This document shows, in pieces, positions 45,639-58,479 of a stretch of 64,000 nucleotides of DNA (position 1 is the first letter of the stretch; the number at the start of each line of letters is the position of its first letter). A program made the translations under genes and the position numbers. The stretch lies in contig CM077820.1 of NCBI GenBank assembly GCA_039720395.1, positions 11,741,848-11,805,847 on the forward strand, in the 5' to 3' direction. The notes under the pieces were generated by a model. The model did not search any database, was not told the DNA's origin, and worked only from the letters and a program-made list of their open reading frames with translations. This stretch comes from Liquidambar formosana (lineage: Eukaryota > Streptophyta > Magnoliopsida > Saxifragales > Altingiaceae).

Positions 45639-46929
45639 AACAGGAAACTAAGTCCTACTCATCCCAAGCAATTACAATCTGATCATTGGAGAAACTTGCG
45701 AAAGCCGACGGTTTTGGAGGTGCAGAATTTTCCAATCTTGACTCGGGTCCATAATCCCTACCATGAAGCTCCTCGTAGAGAATGGCGTCCACGTAGCAAT
45801 CCACTACATGGTCCTGTCAAATCCCTTTATGTGGATGACAAAGCCTCTCTACCCAGCAGTTCTCACAAAGTTCGAGGTAAAGATAAAATCTCTAATTCCT
45901 CGTTACATATGCTACCCCCTCGCCCTATCTCAGTCCCTTTACCATCCCTTCCTTCTACTTCTTCTCATATTGTCAGTACCCCTGTCAATAGTTCTCGGAG
46001 CCTTACCACTAACCCTCACTTTACTATTTCCACACAGAACCCCATTACTTCTGACTCTTTCACTTTGGAGTCACATCCCAACGACTGCATTAACTCATCC
46101 CTCTCCCCACCCTCCATACCATCTCCCTGAACCCCCCCTGTTATTCCCACTCCCTCCCATCATGGACAATCTCACCCTAACCACAAATTTTACCCAAAGA
46201 CAGAGAGCGTGCTATTGGGAGAACTTGGAATACAACTGGCAAGTAAGGCAGACCAAAATCATTCTTGCTTAACTTTGCATTCTCCTTCCAGAATACTTCC
46301 TAATGATGGAGATTTATTTAGTACACGAGGACCAAATGATTCGCTTGAACAAAGAATCCCTCCAACTACTATGTTAGGATAATCACCCTTAGGGATGGCA
46401 CAACCCAGCACTAGAAATAGCGTCGAACAATCTACTTGTAAGAGTTCGAGTCTCTCTGCCATCAGACTCACTGAACCAAACATTATGCAATCTCCATCTG
46501 CTGGAAATCCTATTCCCTTATACCAGCAGTCACCCTTGGTCCTTGGTTCAACCACATTTACAGAGTAGACCCGACTTTCCCCCTCATTAAGAATACCTGA
46601 GGACTTTCCTTGATCCAAGTCTAGGGGAAGCCACTCTTCTTATGCTGTTGGACATTTATTGCACTAGAGAAGATCTCACCAAGGGTTCATGGGGAACAAC
46701 TTGGCCAACCCTATCAAACTGGTTTGTAGTATTCTCAACAAACGCACTAGTCCGGTCAATACGCGTTACTGTCAAAGTGTCAAGTTCTACTCTCTGCTTG
46801 CTCTGGGCCTCACCGAGTTCATAGCTCAACTCAACCCTCTGATGATAAGCCCAAAAGGGCTAGGCCCAAAATAGAACGAAAGTGCAGCGGAACCAGTACT
46901 GCAGAACCTCTGGGACACCAACTGCACCA

Positions 46930-49900
46930 ACCCACCAATAATAAAGATCATCCCATGGAATTATAGGGGCATTGCGAGTGCTCTATTTAAACTGAACATG
47001 CGCGATCTCATTAATATTCATCACCCTAATTTGGTCATGTTAACGGAAACTAGAACAGGCTGGTTCTAATGCTGAAGCTATCTGTTCTTCGCTCCCCTTT
47101 GATGGTTGTCATCGTGTGGACCCAGTTGGCTTTACTAGTGGTATATGGCTTCTCTAGGATACTAATATCATCGATTTCTCTATCCTTACTGATGCTGATC
47201 AAGCAAACCAGGCAGTGCACACCTTGTTAAGGCGATACCTTCTCCCATTTCTTGGCTTTTATTTGCTATTTATGCAAATCCTGACCGTTGTAAGCGTAAA
47301 GGCCTTTGGAACAACTTGGAACAATTTTCTACCATGCACTCTCTTCCTTGGGTTATTTTAGGTGACTTTAATAATGTTACCAGTGCTTCTGAGAAGTTTG
47401 GCGGGCTTCCTGTTAATAGAAGGAGAATTGAGGAATACTAGAATTGTATGGACCGTTGCCATGTGGTTGACTTAGGGTTCTCGGGACTCGTTTCACTTGG
47501 TCCAATATGAGGGCTTTTAGGGTTATCATTCGTGAAAGACTTGATAAGTGATGGAGCAATCCTGACTGGCTTCATTTTTTCCCTAATTCTTCTATCACTC
47601 ACCTACCTCGTACTCACTCTGACCATTGTCCCATTATCCTCAACACTAGTCCCTGTTTGGTTGGTAACAAAAAACCTTTTCATTTTAAAACTATGTGGTT
47701 CTCTCACTCCTCTTTTAAAAACTTGGTTTCCACTGCCTGGCCCCCTTCAGACTTAATCTTATGGTTGCCTTAGATCAATTTAAGAAGGATGTGATTAGGT
47801 GGAACCATCTCACTTTTGGTAACATTTTTGTTAAGAAAAAGCGTATCCTTGCTAGATTTGCTGGGATCTAACGCAGCATGGATACTAGCACCTCTCAATT
47901 CCTTATTGACCTTGAGACCAATCTTAATCTTGAGTATCAAAATATCCTCCTACTCGAGGAAGAATTCTAGGCACTTAAATCACAGGTTAACTGGCTGGTG
48001 GGAAGAAACTGTAATACCAAATTTTTCCACACTTCCACGCTGTGCAGGTGTGGAAGGAATAAAATCTGGGCCATCATGGACTCCTCTGGTAATTGGTTAA
48101 TAATCCTACTGATGTCAAAGACACTATCTCCACACATTTCCATAACATACTACTTCTTGTGTGGTCAGTACTCTTAAACTGTATCCTCGTCCTGATAGGC
48201 TTAGTTGTCTCTCTGTGGAAGATGTGAATCTTCTTTTGGTTATTCCCTCTCCTGAGGAGATCAAGTCGGCTGTTTTCTCTCTTAAGTCTCTTAAAGTCCC
48301 TGGCCTAGATGGCTTTCACCCCATTTTTTACCAAAAATGATGGGATACTGTGGGTCCTTCTGTCTCCCACTTAATTTGTGAGGCTTTTTCCCCTAGTTCT
48401 TTACCTCCAACTATCAATGACACTCTCATTTGCCCTATCCCTAAATGTGAGGCTCCTGAGACTTTAAATCAGTATCACCCCATTAGTCTTTGCAATACTA
48501 GCTATAAAATCATTACCAAACTTTTGGTCAATCATCTACAATCGTGTTTAGACTCCATTATCAGTCTTTATCAGGACAGGTTTGTCCTAGGCAGAAGAAG
48601 CATGGATAATGTAGTTATTGTCTAAGAAATTCTTCACTCCATGAAAAACTCTAGGGGTAAAGGTGGTATGGCCATCAAGATTGACCTTGAGAAAGCCTAT
48701 AACTGCCATGAATGGAGCTTCATCTTTAACACCCTTACATTTTTTGGGTTTCCCCCTAGTTGGATCAAGCTAATCATGGCTTGTGTTATTACCTCTCGTA
48801 TGGCTATCTCGTCAATGGTAATGCCACTAATTATTTTTTGCCTTTTAGAGGTATTTGTCAAGATAATCCCCTTTCTCCTTACATTTTCATTATGTGTTTA
48901 GAGTATCTTTCTGCCTCTATCTCTAATTCTATCCATTCCAATAGTTGAAATCTTCTGCGGGCTTCTCGTAATAGCCCTGCTTTCTCTCATATTTTCATTG
49001 CAGATGATCTCTTTCTTTTTGCTAAAGCTAATTCCACCAACTGTCTATCCATCAAGTCTGTCCTTGAGAATTTTTGTCAACTTTCTGGTCAAATGGTTAA
49101 TTCTCTGAAATCTAAAGTTTTCTTCTCAAATAGGATTCCTTCTTCCACCTGTGAGACTCTTAGCAATCTCCTAGGTATTCCTAGTACCCCTAATCTTGGG
49201 AAATACCTTGGTTTTCCCTTTATCCATAGTAAGACTGATAATCACTCTTTTAACTTTCTTATTAAAAAAGTTAAAGCTAGGCTGGCTGGTTGGAAATCTC
49301 ATCTGCTATCTTCAGCACATCGGGTTACTCTCATTAAATCTGTCATGTCTTCCCTCCCTTCATATTACATGCAATGTGTTGCTCTTCCTGTATCTACTTG
49401 CAAATAGCTGGATCGTCTTAGCAGGGATTTTCTTTGGGGTTCTACCATGGTTAAAAGAAAGATCCACATGCTCAACTGGAACATTGTCACTAAACCTATC
49501 AAGATGGGTGAGTTGGGTATTAAAAAAATCTTCTAGTACAAATAAAGCTTTGCTTACTAAATTTAATTAGAGGCTTATGAAAGATAAAGAACAACTTTGG
49601 GCTCACACTTTTAGAGCCAAGTATATGCCTAGAAACAACAGGATTGACACTCCTAGAATTAATTCTTCCCATATTTACAAGGGTGTTGTTCAAGGTTGGG
49701 ATCTTTTTGAAAAGGAGACTAGATGGGTTATTAGAAATGACAATCTTGCTAGTCTCTGGTGGGATAATTGGACTGGGTTGGGTCCTCTTAAAACTAATTT
49801 GATTGCTGGTCCTCTAAATTTTGAGGAATCTAACTGGAAAGTTAAGGATATCTAGGATTCTTCCTTGGGTTAGAATTTTGATTGTGTCTCTTTCTTCATT

Positions 49901-52900
49901 CTTGATCACATCAAATCTATCATCCGTGCTATGCCGCTTCAAACCTTTGCGAACTCTGATGACCACCTTGCTTGGGGTTACTCCTCTGATGGCTATTTTA
50001 CTTCTAAGTCTGCTTATGCCCTTGAGGAATCCTCTTCCTCGAGTTCTAACCCTCCTCATAATAACTAGAAATGGATTTGGCACACCCTTTGCCCTCCTAA
50101 AATTCAACATTTTCTCTAGCTTTGCAATCATAACCGTATATCCTCTAAAGCTAACCTGGTTTCTCTCCACATTGGCACTGATTCTTGCTGTCCTATTTGT
50201 AATCACCCTTATGAAGACACCATCCACATCCTTAGAGACTGCATGGCAGCCATGGAGATTTGGTCCTCCCTTGATACTCACCTTGTAACAACCCTAAATA
50301 AATATTTTAGTTTAAATAACTATAGATATGTATATAATTAATAATAATTTACAACATAATTTTATAAAGATAGTTATAATATTCATTAGGTTGTGTTTAT
50401 GGAATTAAAGATGATAAGAATTGTATTTAAAAGAATTGATTAGGATTTTAATTAAGAGATTAGGTTTTATATATTAAAAAAAAAAAAAAAAAAGAGTTTT
50501 TGCATGCAAATGCTACCGTGGCAGCCTGTGCTTCTTGCATAGTCAAGGTGTCAAAATGGAAGCAATTGGAAGCTTATATAAACCTGCATGAAGAACGGTG
50601 GCAACTCCTTAAGAAGCCACGAATTTTTCTGAAATCATTACAGATTATACATATATATACATTAGCTGTGATTTGAGCCCAACCAGAGAAGCAAAATTGG
50701 AAAGGGGAGGTATATCTAGAGAGAGAACGTAGAGAAAAAAGGGGAAGAACAGGAAGGATAGAGGGAGAGTTTGTCACGAAGGATTTGAAAAGCAAACTGC
50801 TGTGATTTAAGTATGTTTCAACATCTATTTTGGTTCTGTAATAGTCTTTAGTTTCAATTTAATTTTAATTTGAAGGAATTTTGAATTTTAAAAGCTTAAA
50901 TTAGCTTTAATGGTGTTTGAATTTCAGTAGATTAGTTCTCCTTCTATGCTTTATTATTTAACGCCATTTTTTATGCTTTAGAATCCTTATAGTATGTGGA
51001 TATTACCTCTGAATTTTGGTGAAGAATGGTTAGACATGGAAGGAGTATTTAAACCTTAAAGTTTCGGATTGAGTTTTGAACACCAGAAATTTATTTGTAA
51101 ATCTAAATTAGTGTGTTTATGTTTTCTCAAAATTAACCATAGAATATGAAAATAGACATCGTAAGCTTCGTCTGGGCTTTTGAATCACTCGAATCCGACA
51201 TTGTATGAAAAAGATATAAGCAATCAAAGTTTTGTCCTTCACTGTAATTATTTTTCTGCAAATCGTGCCATTTCAATAATATATTATGAAGAAGACGACT
51301 TTATTGTAAATAAATCGACCTGTTTTGTAAATACTTTGTCCTGTTTCGTAAATAAAATGTCATGTTCGTAAATATAATGTAAAAGTGTACTGTTTTGTAG
51401 TTTGATTTCGAAAAAAAAAAAAACAAAAAAAAAAAATAATTTTATTCAAAATGCTAAGGCCCTGTTTGGCTACTTGAAAAAGTGATTATCTTCCTTTAAA
51501 TGCCTTAAGCATTATTAAATAATTTTTAAAAATAATAATAATTGTTATTTTGAAAATAAATTAAATTTTCACAATTAAAAACTATATTTATGATGAATTG
51601 GTTATTTTCTTTGATTGGTTAATGAACCATAGTTTTAAGAAATACATTAATAAATAAATCAATAAATAAATAAAAAATGAAATTAAGCACATGTTGTTGA
51701 TATTAGAGATATAATTTTTAAATGATGGAATTGTAAGGACCCTTAAGACTTTATGTATTAATTTTTGATTCAGTCCAATAATTGTGGCACATTTTTCTAT
51801 TGAGGCAATGCTATTTTTTTTATAGCATGAATTATTGTTGTTATTCTGGGTATTAATGAATTGTGGAGTGGTTAGTCGGGGCAAATCCAGTCAGGTATGC
51901 CCTGCAGTTAGTGCACTAATATACTGAGTCATTGAGCAAGTGGGCCATGACTAGTATACACATATGATAGGGACATATGTGCTGTAGCTGTAATAACACG
52001 CATGTACGGCAAGAGGCTTGTGCGGGTTATATTTTTATTTGTATTTTGCAGGTTGCAGATCGCAACAGAGGCTCAAGTATGAAAATTTTTAGATTGAAAA
52101 AAAAAAAGTAGAATAATGTGCCACAATATGAATGTGCGTTTTGAATCATTATAATATGATTATTTTTGTACTAAGATTAATACTGAATTAAAATAGATGT
52201 TATTCTTACTGAGCTGTGTAGCTCACCCTTATTATAAAAAAAATTTCAGGCTGATAAGGAAACAATTGAAAGAAGTAGAAAAGCTTTGGGTTGCGCATAT
52301 AAAGAGAAACTTTATGACGTTTTATTTGTACTCTATAGTTGATAATTTAAAGTTTGTAAGGAATTATTATGAAGATGTATGGTGTACCTTTTATGTTTAA
52401 TAACTTAGTATCAATATTATATTTTATGGATGGAAATTTCAAATTATTTTTCTTTTTAAGTTACGTGATATTACGGGTGTTACACACCTTCCTCCTGATT
52501 TCTCCTCCTTACCTCTTCATTCTTGGTTAAAATCTAACCTGCTTGATGTTAGGCCCATTAATGCTATTCCTTGGAATATCATTTTTTTTCTCACACTTGT
52601 TGGCTTCTTTGGCTTAACCGCAATAAATTGATTTTCACAAAAAAGAAATTTTCTCATGCTACTCTTTTGAACAGCTGTATTTGTCGAGCTACTGAATTTC
52701 TTGCCATTAAAGGTTCTCCTAACACCAAGAAAAAAGATACTGTTCTTCATGTTAGATGGTCTCCACCCCCCACTTATTGGTACAAACTGAACACGAATGG
52801 GTCCTCTCCTGGGAACCTAGTCTTGCTGGTGCAAGAGGGGTTATCCGTGATCACTATGGCAGATGGGTTGTGGGCTTTATCTGAAACATTGGGTTGAGTA

Positions 52901-53264
52901 CAAGTGTGGCTGCTGAATTGTAGGCACTTCGGGATGGGTTGCTTCTAGCCCACAATCATGGTATTACCAAACTACAAGTAGAGGTTGACACACAGGATGT
53001 TATATCTTTAGTTTCTTCTATATGTAATGATCTTCACCCATATAGTGCCATTATTCATGATTACAGGTTGCTTTTGCGAATGGATTGGGAGGTGACTCTG
53101 ACCCACAACTACTGTGAGGCGAACCAATGTGGAGACAAAATGGCTAAATAGGGACATCTTGTGATTGTTCCTTTTACTATTCTTGATACTCCTTTCGCTG
53201 ATTTATGTAATATTATTTATGATGATGCTAGAGGGGTCTTGTACCCTAAACTGATGTACAGTTA
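46930..53264 (+). pseudogene. LINE ORF2 (endonuclease, reverse transcriptase, RNase H), multiply broken
   Basis: Domain order is readable across frames. An APE-type endonuclease has MLTETRTG, VILGDFNN and SDHCPI (about 46950-47640). The reverse transcriptase has CPIPKCEAPETLNQYHPISL, KIDLEKAYN and the catalytic box as IADDLFLF near 49000 (usually F/Y-ADD). A zinc-binding tail has CPICNHPYEDTIHILRDC (about 50200). RNase H (52740-53160) has the AHNHGITKLQVEVDTQD stretch. The frame crosses the solo LTR site cleanly: SLDTH on the left, LPPDF on the right. At least four stops fall at usual Trp codons (49568, 49853, 50066, 50117). Confidence 0.88.
50284..52484 (+). mobile_element. Solo LTR of an LTR retrotransposon, 2201 bp
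   Basis: Begins TGTAACAACCCTAAATAAAT and ends ATTACGGGTGTTACA. It has TG...CA termini with short inverted ends, flanked by a perfect 5-bp TSD CACCT (50279-50283 and 52485-52489). No internal coding region, second LTR or primer-binding site is present. A TATATAAACC motif near 50573 fits an LTR promoter in plus orientation. The TGTAACACCC-type terminus is common in long plant Ty3-type LTRs, but the family cannot be assigned here. Removing it restores continuity of the LINE reading frame. Confidence 0.9.
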
Positions 53265-53321
53265 ATTATTCTATGCTATGCTATTCTGATTTCTAACCAA
53301 AAAAAAAAAACAAGTATAGTC

Positions 53322-53929
53322 ATGTGGTACTCACATGAGCAAATAAGTGTTGGTACATTCTGTGGGACAATGGTGTCTCTCTTTTTTCCTTTTTTTTTTT
53401 TTTTTTTTTTTTTCACATAGTTGTGCACTCTAGTATGCATATGTGTGATTCTAGTAAAGCTAAAGCTATATAATTTCAAGCGATGCCTTTCTTTCCAATT
53501 GTATCTACACCGTCCACATTTTCATATAAGCCAATGGTGTGATGAATCCCATCTTCCATGTCCAATTGTCCACTGCAGATGCATCGGGTGCAAACTTAGA
53601 AATTATACAACACTAGCTATCAAAATGCATTAGAAATAGAAGGAAAAAAAATGAAATATTCAAAAAATTATAAGTTTATAACATATATAATATAATTTAA
53701 ATTCAACATTTATGCTTGTATTTGAAAACATTCTATTCTGAATTTATGGTTTAAGATAAAAATATTAAAGATTTGTGAATGTTTTATTGAAATAATAATA
53801 GTCACCAGAAAAGGAGAGAGAGAGAGAAAAAGAGTATGATATTTAACCATTAAAAAAAAAAAAAAAAAAAAAGGAAGAGAATTTTTACCTTAAGCTTAAA
53901 AAATCCAAAACAGAATTGGCCGTAGCTTG
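53322..53929. other. Intergenic spacer
   Basis: AT-rich with a long T run (about 53390-53413), an A run (53851-53872) and nothing recognisable. Confidence 0.4.
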
Positions 53930-54066
53930 AAGGGACCACCCTTCCAAGTGATGCATTTGGTTTTTGAAATCACTTTACTCATACATTACCTAGATTGTTG
54001 CATGATTTTGGGTCTAACTCTTACTCGAACATAACTACACAAGTGTTGCCAGGTCTAGACCAAAAC
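53930..54066 (-). repeat. Unidentified conserved repeat, copy 3 (inverted)
   Basis: Reverse complement of the repeat at 9200-9340 and 36175-36315, from GGACCACCCTTCCAAGTGAT to GTTGCCAGGTCTAGAC. There are no invertase exons around it, which suggests the repeat can move independently of the array. Confidence 0.7.
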
Positions 54067-54343
54067 TGAGAAATATGGAATAGAATACGAAATTGTTACC
54101 TTGAACTTAAAAAATCCAAGACCAATTTTTTGGCCAAGTTTGCTTATATTAGGGGAGAGAAGCAAAGTGAGTAACAACTTCAGGAGCATATTTTATACCA
54201 AAGCATAGAACCTATTAGTGTGGGGAAGGAGAATGAGGAGGAGGGTGAAGTTTATAAAAGGGTGGCAATTGTTGACAGTTAAGATGTTTGTTTCTTTGAG
54301 TTTTAACTGACACATCTCTAACCAATTCATCCTTACTTAAGAG

Positions 54344-54659
54344 TGTTAAGTTTCCAACTTAAAAGCCTAAGTTTTTAAGTAGAGGGCCCAAACAAGTATA
54401 TGAAGCTATGTCAAACCCAATATTTGGGCGATGTGGGATGTAATATATTTCCAACACTTCCCCTCACATGCAAGCTGAACATAAACCTATCACGTAGGTA
54501 ACAAATAAAGGCTCAATAGGCCCAAGAATGACATGCTTTGATACCATGTTTAGTTTCCAACTTAAAAGCCTAAGTTTTTAAGTGGAAGGCCCAAATAAGT
54601 ATATGAAGTTATGTCAAACCCAATATTTAGACGATGTAGGATGTAATATATTTCCAACA
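54344..54659 (-). mobile_element. TRIM retroelement, complete, 316 bp
   Basis: A terminal-repeat retrotransposon in miniature. Two 113-bp LTRs (54344-54456 and 54547-54659) are about 90% alike and have TG...CA ends. On the minus strand the first LTR is followed immediately by TGGTATCAAAGC (54546-54535), a one-mismatch initiator-Met tRNA primer-binding site. A polypurine stretch GAGGGGAAG precedes the second LTR. A perfect 5-bp TSD, AAGAG, flanks it (54339-54343 and 54660-54664). The 90-bp interior has no coding capacity, so it relied on enzymes from another element. Confidence 0.93.
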
Positions 54660-54664
54660 AAGAG

Positions 54665-55001
54665 AATTTAAGACTCAAAATTATATCTGTTCGGATGAAT
54701 AGTTATCTTTAAAACTCAAATTATGTTTGTTCGCATACTTACTTGGACATGACATTGAATTTTTTAAAAAAAATAATAATAAAAGGACCAATTAAAGAAC
54801 ATGAAATAGTAAAGAAAATTAAAAAAACGGAGGGTCATTATCAAGCTCTTTTCCTTTGCTTTCTCTTCCTGTTTCCTAGAACCAAACAAATAAGAGAAAC
54901 ATACTTTCCATCTATTCTAAATATCCATCCACCCATCTATCCATCCATCCATCCATCCCACTAACACGGAAAAAAGGAAGTAGGCAGTCAAATTAAGGCA
55001 C
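54665..55001. other. Spacer between the TRIM and the hAT element
   Basis: AT-rich, with a CATC/CCAT tetranucleotide run near 54920-54958. No gene. Confidence 0.5.
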
Positions 55002-56485
55002 CGTGTGGGTAGGGGTGAACAAAAAAACTAGAAAATCAACGAATCGAACTGAACCACCCAAAACTGACCGGTTTTCCCACTGATTCGATCGGAATCGGTT
55101 TACAAAATATTTTTTTTTCGATTTTCTATTCGGTAGCGGTTTAGTAATTGGAACACCAAAAACCAACCGAACCGAACCAATATCATTTTTAGAAGTTATA
55201 ACAGCGTTATTTAGGGGTAAACCTAAATCCTTAATATCCCTAACCTGCTAACCCCATCTCATTCTCATTTCGTGTCTCTCGAACCTTCTCCCTCTTCGGC
55301 GCCGCTGCTCTCCCCTCTCCATAATCTCACTCCCACTCAACCACTCTCAACCCTAAACCCACTCTCACTTTCACTCTCTCACGGTCTTTCCCCAAGGACC
55401 AAGGTGTTTTTATCTTCTCTTCTCTCCCATCTGAATCCTCTCTGCACGAAGGTCCTTCCTTTCGAAGGTTTTGGAAGCATCGAAGCTCCATGAATGCTAG
55501 ATCCAACCATGGTCAAGGATGAAATGGTGAACTGGAGGATTTTATAATCTGAACAATGGAGGTAAACCTAGATCCAGCCACAATCATTGTGTCTGCCTTT
55601 TTTTTTTTTAATTTATTATTATTATTTATTGATAATGATCATGGACTCTGCTTTGTCTCTTTCATTTGAGGGTTTTTCAAGCTTCATGAACCCGTCCCAA
55701 GCTCCATGAACTCATGATTTTTTTTTCTGGGTTTAAACCCTAGATTGTTCCCAAAATTTCTCTTTTCATTTTAATTTTTAAACCATAGATTGTTCCTAAA
55801 TTTTAGACTTTGCGTTTTCTATTAATTAGGGTTTGAAAGTAGAAATTTGTGCTGGACTTTTGTTCCTATGTGGCTTTGTGTTTATTTTATTTTATTTTTT
55901 TCTGTGAAATGGTGACTCTTTATGCTGATTGCTGAAAAAAAATTTTCTTCGGTGAAATGGTGATTCGACTCTCACCCCCCCTATTTCACAACAGCAACTA
56001 GCAATATTTTGAGTCGTAGAGGACAAGAGGCCAGACTACCAGAAGGATTGTGGTGGCCGTGCTATTATTCAGGTGAGTCTGAGGTTCTTTATTTTTTTCC
56101 TCTTCATTTTCCTTCGAATCTTATGTAAATATGTAGTATGTACTTAATTACTTATGTCTGTAATTTATATTTGTACATTTAAATTGTTCAAGGTCTTTTC
56201 TTTTATATCAACTTTGTCTTTTAAATTCTAGCTTAATTAAACCTGCTTTGATTTCTAAATTCTAATATTCTAAGTTAGAGTTGCTGAATTGCCTTAAAAT
56301 AGTTAATTTTATATTATGAGATGGAAGGTACAATCGAGACCAATGACCTTGAAAATGATGCTGCAAATAACTCCCCCACCAATGCGGCTATGATCAAGGA
56401 CAGTAGTTCATTCCCACTAAAACCACTCAAGAAGAAATTTTCAACTGCAGGCCGGTAAACCATAGTCTCCTGCATGGGACCATTT

Positions 56486-58479
56486 TACTAAGATTAAGTG
56501 TGAAAAAGGGAAACAACCTGGAGCTACCTATAACTATTGTGGGACAGATTATGCCTGTGATTCAAAGCTTAATGGGACTACGTCTATGTTGACCCACATA
56601 GAAAAACAATGTCTAGAATACCGAAAATTGCTTAGTGAGAAGGAGCAGACTACTTCGGGTTTTAAAAAATTATCTGAATGGGGAGAAAGTAGTGTTGGCC
56701 AATTTATGCCAGTAAGTTTTAGTATTGAGGCTTATAGAAAAGCCCTTGCAAAAATGTTGATTATTGATGAGTTGCTTTTTAAGCATGTAGAGGGAAAGGG
56801 GTTTCAACATTTTATGCATATTGTTTGTCCTAAATGGATTAGAATCCCATCTCGTATGACTGTTGCAAGAGATTGTTTTAATATCTATATTGGAGAGAAA
56901 GAAAAATTGAGAAGTGTTTTAAAAAATCAGTGTGTTTGCCTTACAACAAATACTTGGACTTCTTTGCAAAACTTGAACTATATGTGTCTCACCACACACT
57001 TTATTGATAGTGATTGGAAACTTCACAAAAGAATTCTCAACTTTTGTTTAGCTCACAATCACAAAGGCGAGACTCTTGGTAAGGTTGTTGGCGAGTTCTA
57101 ATAATTTACTAATCCAATATTTGAAAACTAATACTAGTCGTAGGAAGGATGTTATTTGTGGACATGAATTCTTGCATGTTAGGTGTTGTGCTCATATTTT
57201 GAATCTCATTGTTTGTGATGGGTTAAAGGAGATGGTTGAGTCCATTATTAAGGTGCGCAATGTTGTGAGATATGTGCGCTTCTCCCCATCTAGGATGGGA
57301 ACATTTAAACTTTGTGTGGAGTAAGAGGGAATTACATGTAAACATGGAGTTTGCTTGGATGTCTCAACAAGATGGAACTCTACATTTTTTATGTTGGATA
57401 GGGCTAAAAAATTTGAACATGCATTTAAAAGGTTGGAGCGTGAAGATAAAGGCTTTATGTCTTTGTTTAGAGATGGTGAGATTGAGAATGATGAAGGGGA
57501 GGATGAGTGCTTGAGTGGGAGAAGGAAAGGGAAAGAAAAGAGAAAGCTTTTGGGGCCACCTGATTTTGTTGATTGGGAGAAAGTGAGGTTGTTTGTGAAG
57601 TTTCTTAGAGTTTTTTATAATGCAACTTTGAGATTTTCTGGATCTTTGCATATCACTTCTAATGCCTTCTTTAGAGCGCTTGTTTTGATTCTTGACTCAA
57701 TAAATGAAATATGTGATGAGGGCTCTAGTTTCTTGGTTACTATAGCAGAAGGCATGAAAAAGAAGTTTGAGAAATATTAGGAAAATTTTGATAATTCTAA
57801 TATGTTATTGTATGTTGCTGTGGTTCTTGATCCTCAATTCAAATTGGGATATGTTATATTCTGGGTTGAGCTATTATTTGAATATGACAAGGCTAAGGAG
57901 TTGATAAGTAAGGTAAGGGATGCATTATCAAGAATATATGGGTGGTATGTTGCAAATGGGACTTCTAGTAGCTTGAAAGATCAAAATAGGAGTTCCAAAA
58001 GTAACTTACCAGATGATAAGGGTCAAAAGAGTGGTCATGCAAAGCTGGCCTCCAAATATGGTAGGCATTTGGAAGAGGTACAAACAGTGGTAAGCCAGAC
58101 AGAGTTGGATAAGTACTTGGCAGAGTGTTCTGAAGCTGAAAATGAGAATTTTGATGTCTTGGCTTGGTAGAAAAATAATTATGCTCGATATCCTATTCTC
58201 TCCCAAGTAGCGTGGGATATTCTTGCAATTCCCGTGTCTACAGTTGCAAGTGAGTCAGCTTTTAGCACAGGAAGTCATATTCTTGACCCTTTTCGGAGTT
58301 CATTGTCACCAATGAAGATGGAAGCTCTCATTTGTGCGCAAAACTGGATCCTGCGTTCAAGTACTCCAATTTGCCTTTGTGATTCCATGGATTATGTGGA
58401 AGAACTTGAAAAACTTGAATCAGGTAATTTTATAATCATGCATAAGATTTTATTATTTGCCATGAATAATGTGTGCTAA
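56486..58479 (+). pseudogene. hAT transposase, broken
   Basis: A BED-type zinc finger region (WDHFTKIKCEKGKQPGATYN, then YCGTDYAC, ending in HIEKQC) has lost its first Cys (Tyr in CxxC). The core follows: SIEAYRKALAKMLIIDELLF, FPS-type region, TNTWTSLQNLNYMCLTTHFI. At about 57101 a deletion and frame change remove the segment before ASSNN-type sequence. The frame resumes with VRCCAHILNLIVCDGL and LDVSTRWNSTFFMLDRA. TAG stops replace usual Trp at 57778 and 58168, with one more stop near 57322. The C-terminal dimerisation domain is clear (STVASESAFSTGSHILDPFR, AQNWI). A small downstream exon may start near 58530. Not functional as it stands. Confidence 0.88.

Larger units (their letters stand above)
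44541..53306 (+). mobile_element. LINE (L1-type non-LTR retrotransposon), nearly full length, degenerate
   Basis: It is flanked by a 15-bp near-perfect TSD, AAAACAAGTAT(G/A)GTC at 44526-44540 and 53307-53321, and it ends in poly-A. Inside are ORF1 (nucleic-acid-binding), then ORF2 with endonuclease, reverse transcriptase, zinc-binding and RNase H regions in normal order. Both ORFs carry many stops and frameshifts. A solo LTR (50284-52484) interrupts ORF2. Without the LTR the LINE is about 6.6 kb, a normal length. Confidence 0.92.

Noticed and set aside
45696..46272. Open frames of 144 and 169 codons after LINE ORF1
   Set aside because: Overlapping frames of low complexity in the decayed spacer and tail of LINE ORF1; no domain is visible.
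49814..50281. 155-codon minus-strand frame
   Set aside because: Antisense of the LINE reverse-transcriptase tail and zinc-binding region, which read well on the plus strand.
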